Source of the DNA: CAZFOB01 sp964520325
GTDB lineage: Bacteria > Actinomycetota > JAICYB01
NCBI GenBank assembly: GCA_964520325.1
Contig: CAZFOB010000006.1
Location: 90,691-154,690 of the forward strand
Direction: 5' to 3'
Length of the DNA: 64,000 bases
In this document: positions 58,549 to 64,000 of the stretch, piece after piece
Layout of the letters: each line of letters opens with the position of its first letter
How positions within the stretch are numbered: position 1 is the stretch's first letter
Translations under genes and position numbers: made by a program
Notes under the pieces: model-generated
Databases searched by the model: none
What the model saw: the letters and a program-made list of their open reading frames with translations, nothing else
What the model was told of the DNA's origin: nothing

Positions 58549-59415
58549 ATGGAGAAAGCACGCATCAACGACGTCGACATCGCATACGAGGTACGCGGCG
58601 ACGGGGAGCCCGTCCTGTTGATCCACGGGGCATTCATCGCGGACGCTTTCAAACCACTGGCAGGACATCCGTCCCTCGCCGCGAACCAAGTCATCTGGTA
58701 CCACCGGCGCGGCTACGGTGAGTCCGCCGGCGAGCCGGGCACCGATGTTGTTGGTCATGCCAACGACGCACTCGCGCTCCTCGACCATCTCGGGGTCTCA
58801 TCCGCTCACATCGTCGGTCACTCGTACGGCGGGTCTACCGCGATCGCGCTGGCTGCAGCCGCACCCGACCGCGTGAAGTCCTTGAGCCTCCTCGAACCGG
58901 CCGTGATGGCCGTCCCGAGCGCCGACACACTGAGCGAAGCCCTCCCTCAGATCATCGGCCCGTTCTTCGAAGGCAACGCCGACGAGGCGCTCGATGGCTT
59001 CTTCAAGCTGATCTTTGGAGGCGATTACCGCCGGATCATCGACGACGGCGTGGGACCCGCCGCATGGGCGCAGGTGCAAGCAGACGCCGACGATGCGTTC
59101 GCCGGGGACCTCACCACCCTCGGCGCCTGGGAATTCGGACCAGAACAGTCATCCGTGATCACGTGTCCGACCTTGCTGGTGCTCGGCGAGGACAGCGTCA
59201 TCCCCAACCGCGAGGTGTTCGCAAAGCTCGGTATCAAGAACCCCGATGTGGACATGTTCCGGGAGATGATCGGCGTCATCGCTTCATGGCTCCCGCAGGC
59301 GGAGCTCGTGACCCTTCCCGGTCTAAACCACGCGCTCGAGATGCAGGACGTCGGCGCGGTCGCTGCCGTTGTGGCGCCGTTCCTCGCGAAGAACCGGAGC
59401 ACCGTTACCGCCTGA
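58549..59415 (+). CDS. alpha/beta hydrolase
   Basis: 288 residues after AGGAGG. PVLLIHGAFIADAF (oxyanion HG), HIVGHSYGGSTAIALAAAAP (nucleophile Ser), LVLGEDSVIPNREVF (acid), and LVTLPGLNHALEMQDV (His). Complete catalytic triad. The substrate is unknown; position suggests a thioester or ester in the catabolic pathway. Confidence 0.88.
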   Translation: MEKARINDVDIAYEVRGDGEPVLLIHGAFIADAFKPLAGHPSLAANQVIWYHRRGYGESAGEPGTDVVGHANDALALLDHLGVSSAHIVGHSYGGSTAIALAAAAPDRVKSLSLLEPAVMAVPSADTLSEALPQIIGPFFEGNADEALDGFFKLIFGGDYRRIIDDGVGPAAWAQVQADADDAFAGDLTTLGAWEFGPEQSSVITCPTLLVLGEDSVIPNREVFAKLGIKNPDVDMFREMIGVIASWLPQAELVTLPGLNHALEMQDVGAVAAVVAPFLAKNRSTVTA

Positions 59416-59455
59416 CTCGCCTCGGCAGCCGGAGTTGTACGAGAGTAGTCGCCTG

Positions 59456-61228
59456 ATGGACGCCGGCTTCCGAATCGCCAACTGCTCGGGCTTCTACGGC
59501 GACCGCATGGCCGCTGCGCAGGAGATGGTCGAGGGTGGGCCGATCGACGCCCTCACCGGCGACTGGCTGGCCGAGCTCACGATGCTCATCCTCGCCGGTC
59601 ACAAGCTGCGCGATCCGTCGCGTGGCTACGCGCGTAGCTTCATCCGTCAGATGGAGCAGGTGATGGGCACCTGCCTCGATCGCGATATCAAGGTGGTGTC
59701 GAACGCCGGCGGCTTGAATCCGGCATCGTGCGCCGCGGCCGTCCAAGAGGTCGCCGCCAAGCTCGGCCTTTCGCCTCGGGTCGCATACGTCGAAGGTGAC
59801 GACCTGATGCCGTACCTCGACGACCTGCGCGCCAAGGGCGAGCGATTCTCCAACATGGACACCGGCGTTGAGCTCGGCGAGGCACCGGTGCTGACGGCCA
59901 ATGCGTACAACGGCTGCTGGGGCATCGTCGAGGCGCTCCGGCGCGGTGCCGACATCGTCATCACCGGACGCGTCACCGACGCTGCGGTCGTCATGGGCCC
60001 CGCGGCGTGGAAGCACGGATGGAAGCGCGACGACTGGGACGCCCTCGCCGGCGCGCTCGTGGCCGGACACATCATCGAGTGCGGTGCGCAGGCCACCGGT
60101 GGCAACTACGCGTTCTTCCAAGAGGTGCCCGGTCTCGAGCACCCAGGGTTCCCGATCGCCGAGATCTCGGAGGACGGCACAACGGTCATCACCAAGCACG
60201 ACGGTCACGGTGGGCTCGTGTCGGTGGGCACGGTCACCGCGCAGCTGCTCTACGAGATCGGCCCCCCGCTCTATCTGAACCCAGACGTCAGCGCGCGCTT
60301 CGACACGATCACGTTGTCGGACGACGGTCCTGATCGCGTTCGCGTGTCCGGAGTGCGAGGCGTGCCGCCGCCCCCGACCACGAAGGTCTGCATGAACTTC
60401 GCGGGTGGATTGCGGCAGAGCTTCTCCCTCAAGCTCACGGGCCTGGACATCGAAGCGAAGGCCGCTCTTGCCGAGCGCACGATCTGGTCGGCCATCCACG
60501 GCGGCAGGAACGCGTTCGAGGAAGCGCATGTCCAACTGCTTCGCACCGACAAGGAAGACCCGGCCACGAACGAAGAAGCGGTGGCGGAGCTGCGGTTCGT
60601 CCTCAAGGACCACGACGAGACCAAGTTCGGACGCACGATCAGCCGCAAGGTCATCGAGATGGCGCTCGCGTCCTATCCGGGATTCTTCGGCGGCGAGTTC
60701 GGTGCGCCGTCGAGCTACGGCGTGTACTGGCCTGCGCTCGTGCCGGCAGAGCTCATCTGGCAGGAAGTCGTCATGGACGGCGAGCGAACGCGCGTCGATC
60801 CGACGCTTCCATCGGTCAGGACGTTGCTCACGACGGACGTCTCGTCGCGTTCGGTCGTGGCGGCAGCCGTCGAGGAACCAACCGGTCCAACCGTGCGCGC
60901 ACCTCTCGGCCGCATCGTGGGTGCGCGCTCCGGAGACAAGGGCGGCAACGCGAACCTCGGCGTATGGGCACGCTCTGAAGAAGCGTACGCCTGGCTCGAT
61001 TCCTTCCTCGATGTCGGTCGTCTGCGTGAGCTGATGCCCGAGACAAACGGGTTGGACGTCGTCCGCTACGACCTCTCGAATATCCGCGCGCTCAACTTCG
61101 TCATCGTCGGGCTGTTGGGCGAAGGAGTTTCGTCATCCGTCCGGCTCGATCCGCAAGCCAAGGCGCTCGGCGAGTACCTTCGCGCGAAGGTGGTCGACGT
61201 CCCGTCGTCGTTGCTGGAGGAGAACTGA
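59456..61228 (+). CDS. AtuA-family protein (acyclic terpene utilisation)
   Basis: 590 residues from ATG 59456 (MDAGFRIANCSGFYGDRMAA). The DUF1446 domain (MVEGGPIDALTGDWLAELTM; VYVEGDD-like AYVEGDDLMPY; NAYNGCWGIVEALRRGADIV) is followed by an AtuA-like tail with VGARSGDKGGNANLGVWARS. This full-length two-domain form occurs in actinobacterial isoprenoid/acyl-CoA clusters. It overlaps the next gene by one base. Confidence 0.87.
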   Translation: MDAGFRIANCSGFYGDRMAAAQEMVEGGPIDALTGDWLAELTMLILAGHKLRDPSRGYARSFIRQMEQVMGTCLDRDIKVVSNAGGLNPASCAAAVQEVAAKLGLSPRVAYVEGDDLMPYLDDLRAKGERFSNMDTGVELGEAPVLTANAYNGCWGIVEALRRGADIVITGRVTDAAVVMGPAAWKHGWKRDDWDALAGALVAGHIIECGAQATGGNYAFFQEVPGLEHPGFPIAEISEDGTTVITKHDGHGGLVSVGTVTAQLLYEIGPPLYLNPDVSARFDTITLSDDGPDRVRVSGVRGVPPPPTTKVCMNFAGGLRQSFSLKLTGLDIEAKAALAERTIWSAIHGGRNAFEEAHVQLLRTDKEDPATNEEAVAELRFVLKDHDETKFGRTISRKVIEMALASYPGFFGGEFGAPSSYGVYWPALVPAELIWQEVVMDGERTRVDPTLPSVRTLLTTDVSSRSVVAAAVEEPTGPTVRAPLGRIVGARSGDKGGNANLGVWARSEEAYAWLDSFLDVGRLRELMPETNGLDVVRYDLSNIRALNFVIVGLLGEGVSSSVRLDPQAKALGEYLRAKVVDVPSSLLEEN

Positions 61229-62028
61229 TGCCGTCGATGGACGATGTTTGCCTCGACCTGCTGGCCGAGCACGAGGATCTCGATGCGCTCGTCGCTCCGC
61301 TGGACGCCGGCACGTGGGACGCCGACACGCCGGCCGAGGGTTGGACGATCCGCGACACCGTCAGTCATCTCAACTATTTCGATGACGCGGCTCTGCGCGC
61401 AGTCGTCGATCCGGACGGCTTCCGCGAGTGGGTGAAGGGTGGCGCGTTCGCGGAGCTGCGTCCGAGCTCCGGCGTTGAGGGCGACATCGCATTCGGCCGC
61501 ACGCTCACGCCCGCGCAACTGTCACAACGGTGGCGCGCCGGCCGCGAAGCGATGCTCAAAGCCTTCGCGCCGCTCGATCCGAAGCTGCGCATCCCGTGGT
61601 TCGGACCGGACATGAGTGCCGTGTCGTTTTCGACCGCTCGACTCATGGAGACCTGGGCCCACGGACAGGACGTCGCGGACGCACTCGGACGCCCGCGGGA
61701 GCCGAGCGACCGCCTGAGGCACATCGTCCACATCGGTGTCACCGCGATCCCGTGGTCGTACAACGTGCACAAGCTGGACATGCCGGCGGAGCCGATCCGC
61801 GTGGAGGTGACGTCGCCCTCCGGCCAGACCTGGACGTGGGGACCCGAAGATGCGTCAAACGTCGTGCGGGGCCCGGCGCTCGATCTCGCGCTCGTCGTGA
61901 CGCAGCGTCGTCACCGCGACGACACCGCGTTGGTCGCTTCGGGCGACGTGGCCGATCAGTGGCTGTCGATCGCGCAAGCCTTCGCCGGACCAGCCGGTCC
62001 GGGCCGAAAGCCCGGCCAGTTCTCATGA
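61228..62028 (+). CDS. TIGR03084-family metal-binding protein (DinB/mycothiol-type)
   Basis: 266 residues: DVCLDLLAEHEDLDALVAPL, TPAEGWTIRDTVSHLNYFDD (the metal-binding His), and MEAWAHGQDV-like METWAHGQDVADALG. The maleylpyruvate isomerase-like N-terminal fold is mostly actinobacterial. Coupled to AtuA (TGATG) and to the enoyl-CoA hydratase (ATGA). Confidence 0.87.
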   Translation: MPSMDDVCLDLLAEHEDLDALVAPLDAGTWDADTPAEGWTIRDTVSHLNYFDDAALRAVVDPDGFREWVKGGAFAELRPSSGVEGDIAFGRTLTPAQLSQRWRAGREAMLKAFAPLDPKLRIPWFGPDMSAVSFSTARLMETWAHGQDVADALGRPREPSDRLRHIVHIGVTAIPWSYNVHKLDMPAEPIRVEVTSPSGQTWTWGPEDASNVVRGPALDLALVVTQRRHRDDTALVASGDVADQWLSIAQAFAGPAGPGRKPGQFS

Positions 62029-62810
62029 GCGACGCGACGCTGTACTCGGTCGGCAGCGGGGTCGCCACGATCACGCTGAACCGTCCGGACAACCGCAACG
62101 CATTGTCGATCGAGCTGATGAACTCCCTCGGCGACAACCTGACGCAGGCCCTGTCGTCGGACGACGTCCGGATCATCGTGTTGACCAACGAAGGCAATAC
62201 CTTCTGCGCGGGTGCCGACCTCAAAGGCGGTTCCGCGGAGGGGTCTCGCTTCAGCCTCGTTCAGATCTTCGAGCTGATGATGGACGCAGACTTACCCGTC
62301 ATCGGACGCATCGCCGGCCACTGCATGGGCGGCGGCGTGGGACTCGCCGCAGGATGCGACATATCAGTAGCGGCTCAGGATGCGAATTTCGGCTTCACCG
62401 AGGTCCGCATCGGCGTGGCGCCCGCGATCATCAGCGTGGTCTGCCTCCCGAAGATGCGCAGAGCCGACGCGATGGAGCTGTTCCTGTCCGGTGAACGCAT
62501 CCCGGCCGAGCGCGCAGCCGAGGTCGGACTGATCAATCACGTGGCGCCGTCCGATGCTCTGGACGACGCGGTGCACGGGATCGTGGCCAAGCTCGTCCAG
62601 GGCGGACCGGGGGCGCTGGCCGCCGCGAAATCGATGGTCTACAAAGTCCCCGCGATGGACCGCCCCATCGCTTTCGAGAAGATGGCCGCCCTCTCCGCCG
62701 AGCTGTTCTCCTCGGAAGAGGCATCAGCCGGCATGAAGGCCTTCCGCGAGAAGTCCGTTGCGCCCTGGGTGCCAAAAGGCCCCCCAGGGCGCAAAGATCA
62801 GCGCCGGTAG
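62025..62810 (+). CDS. enoyl-CoA hydratase/isomerase
   Basis: 261 residues: SGVATITLNRPDNRNALSIE, NTFCAGADLKGGSAEG (oxyanion hole), GRIAGHCMGGGVGLAAGCDI (second oxyanion), and FGFTEVRIGVAPAIISVVC. Crotonase fold; acid/base residues are Glu/Gly positions typical of the methylglutaconyl/short-chain group. Acts on an acyl-CoA intermediate of the cluster. Confidence 0.9.
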   Translation: MSDATLYSVGSGVATITLNRPDNRNALSIELMNSLGDNLTQALSSDDVRIIVLTNEGNTFCAGADLKGGSAEGSRFSLVQIFELMMDADLPVIGRIAGHCMGGGVGLAAGCDISVAAQDANFGFTEVRIGVAPAIISVVCLPKMRRADAMELFLSGERIPAERAAEVGLINHVAPSDALDDAVHGIVAKLVQGGPGALAAAKSMVYKVPAMDRPIAFEKMAALSAELFSSEEASAGMKAFREKSVAPWVPKGPPGRKDQRR

Positions 62811-62830
62811 TTGACCAGGTTCAGGACGAC

Positions 62831-64000
62831 TCACTCTTCCCCGTCCAGCACCGCGAGGATCGTGCCGCGTTCGACCTGGTCGCCGGCCACGACCTTGACC
62901 TCGGTGACCACGCCGTCCGCCGGCGCCCCGATGGGGTGTTCCATCTTCATCGCCTCGAGCACCACGAGGGTCTGGCCCTTCGCCACCTCGTCTCCCACCG
63001 CGACGGCAACCGAAACGACCGAGCCCGGCATCGGGGCCACGAGCGACCCGATCGCCTCTTCGATCTCCGAGGACGGGAACGGCGAACGTTCGATCACCTC
63101 GACGTCGCCCCAGTGCCCGTGCACCCACCACGACCCGCCCTCGCGCGCCACAGTCAGATGGTAAGCACGCCCGCCGTACTCGAGCGTTCGTTCGTAGCGA
63201 CCGCCGGTGCCCAGCCACGCCAGCTGCTCGCCGCCTCCGGCGTCCAGCAACACACCTCCGTCGCGGGTGTGGCGGTAGGAGACGACGAACTCCTCCCCGT
63301 CGATCGTGTACGTACGGCATTGCGCAGGCATCCGGCTGTTGCGCCAACCGGACGGGAACGTCTGCAGCAACCTCGCCTTGCCGCGATTGGCTTCGTCTCC
63401 CGCGATGGCAACCGCCGCGAGCACGGCCGAGCGTTCTTCGTCGGATAGATGACGGCGAGGCTCGAGCGGCACGCGGTCGAGGAAGTCGGTCGTCGTGCGG
63501 CCCTCGAGGAACTCGAAATCGCGCAGGAGCGAAACCAGCAGATCGCGATTCGTGACGACACCTTGGATCGTCGTCCACTCGAGGGCGCGCGCGAGCATCG
63601 CGGCCGCTTCGCCACGCGACGTGCCGTGTGCGATGAACTTCGCGAGCAAAGGATCGAACGATGTGCCGATCACGCTGCCCGCATGCACGCCCGACTCGAC
63701 GCGCACATCGACCTCTTCATCGGGATCCCACCGGACGAGCGTTCCGGTCGCGGGCAGGAAGTCGTTGGAAGCATCCTCAGCGTTGAGACGTGCCTCGATC
63801 GCATGGCCCTCGATCGACAGGTCCTCCTGGACGAAGTCGAGCGGCTCGCCGAGCGCATCGACGATCTGCTGGCGGACGATGTCGATCCCCGTGATCTCCT
63901 CGGTCACCGGGTGCTCGACCTGCAAGCGCGTGTTCATCTCGAGGAAGTAGAAGTCGCCGCTCTCGTCGAGGAGAAACTCGACGGTGCCTGCGTTGCGATA
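62831..64000 (-). CDS. biotin-dependent acyl-CoA carboxylase alpha subunit, partial (5' end off the right edge)
   Basis: The frame is open to the window edge (N-terminus missing). It has YRNAGTVEFLLDESGDFYF, EMNTRLQVEHPVTEEITGID (biotin carboxylase core), the BCCP-like end VVLEAMKMEHPIGAPADGVV with the biotinylated Lys, and GSVVSVAVAVGDEVAKGQTL. Acetyl/propionyl/methylcrotonyl-type subunit; the cluster suggests a branched or isoprenoid acyl-CoA. Convergent with the hydratase gene. Confidence 0.92.
   Translation of the reverse strand, partial: YRNAGTVEFLLDESGDFYFLEMNTRLQVEHPVTEEITGIDIVRQQIVDALGEPLDFVQEDLSIEGHAIEARLNAEDASNDFLPATGTLVRWDPDEEVDVRVESGVHAGSVIGTSFDPLLAKFIAHGTSRGEAAAMLARALEWTTIQGVVTNRDLLVSLLRDFEFLEGRTTTDFLDRVPLEPRRHLSDEERSAVLAAVAIAGDEANRGKARLLQTFPSGWRNSRMPAQCRTYTIDGEEFVVSYRHTRDGGVLLDAGGGEQLAWLGTGGRYERTLEYGGRAYHLTVAREGGSWWVHGHWGDVEVIERSPFPSSEIEEAIGSLVAPMPGSVVSVAVAVGDEVAKGQTLVVLEAMKMEHPIGAPADGVVTEVKVVAGDQVERGTILAVLDGEE

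Overview
The window is high-GC DNA with actinobacterial gene content (many GTG and TTG starts, AtuA and TIGR03084-type catabolic genes, DevS/DevR-like two-component genes, actinophage-type terminase and capsid genes). Two runs of exactly 100 N (13070-13169 and 21664-21763) mark it as a draft or metagenome scaffold. The assembler stopped inside low-complexity coding repeats in both places, and each gap breaks a real gene into apparently separate ORFs.

Region 1 (1 to about 24.6 kb) is a temperate tailed-phage genome or prophage, cut by the left edge. Almost every gene reads leftward, in chains joined by 4-base start/stop overlaps. Reading leftward come: two small NARLIA-type proteins, small membrane and HNH proteins, a beta-repeat protein, a zinc-cluster C5 cytosine methyltransferase, a helicase-DNA methyltransferase fusion, an HTH replication protein with iteron-like repeats inside its gene (candidate origin), a run of small unknowns including an alanine-rich repeat protein, a regulatory gap with hairpins, then the HNH, TerS, TerL, portal, endonuclease VII, protease, capsid and connector block, ending in a SAM methyltransferase and a CgeB-like glycosyltransferase. 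A divergent HTH repressor-like gene closes the right end and runs 10 bases into a tRNA-Gly(GCC) gene. No integrase is visible.

Region 2 (24.6 to 55.1 kb) is bracketed by the tRNA-Gly gene and a 44-bp copy of its 3' part (43 of 44 identical), the usual trace of an integrated island. It holds cell-wall enzymes (M23 peptidase, L,D-transpeptidase), an MFS pump, and a thiol/copper cluster: CopC-CopD, cupredoxins, two CcdA-like proteins, TlpA-like thioredoxins, a TauE-cupredoxin protein, an HMA protein, and a BlaI/CopY-M56 regulator pair. Four ACTACG-N3-CGTAGT-like palindromes sit at the promoters of this cluster. Then come a cupredoxin-multicopper oxidase, a NirK-type nitrite reductase with all catalytic ligands, universal stress proteins, an unusual family of cysteine-motif pseudo-receivers, a CBS protein, a GAF histidine kinase with a NarL-type regulator, a hemerythrin, a Met/His-rich exported protein and an SQR-like flavoprotein. 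Together they suggest a copper and nitrite/NO/low-oxygen stress island. Several genes here are frameshifted or truncated (methyltransferase, regulator, flavodoxin, small membrane proteins).

Region 3 (55.1 kb to the end) looks like ordinary chromosome: an SDR and membrane-protein pair, a thiolase-like protein, an alpha/beta hydrolase, an AtuA-family protein, a TIGR03084-type protein, an enoyl-CoA hydratase and the end of a biotin-dependent acyl-CoA carboxylase alpha subunit. This is an acyl-CoA or isoprenoid-acid catabolic neighbourhood.
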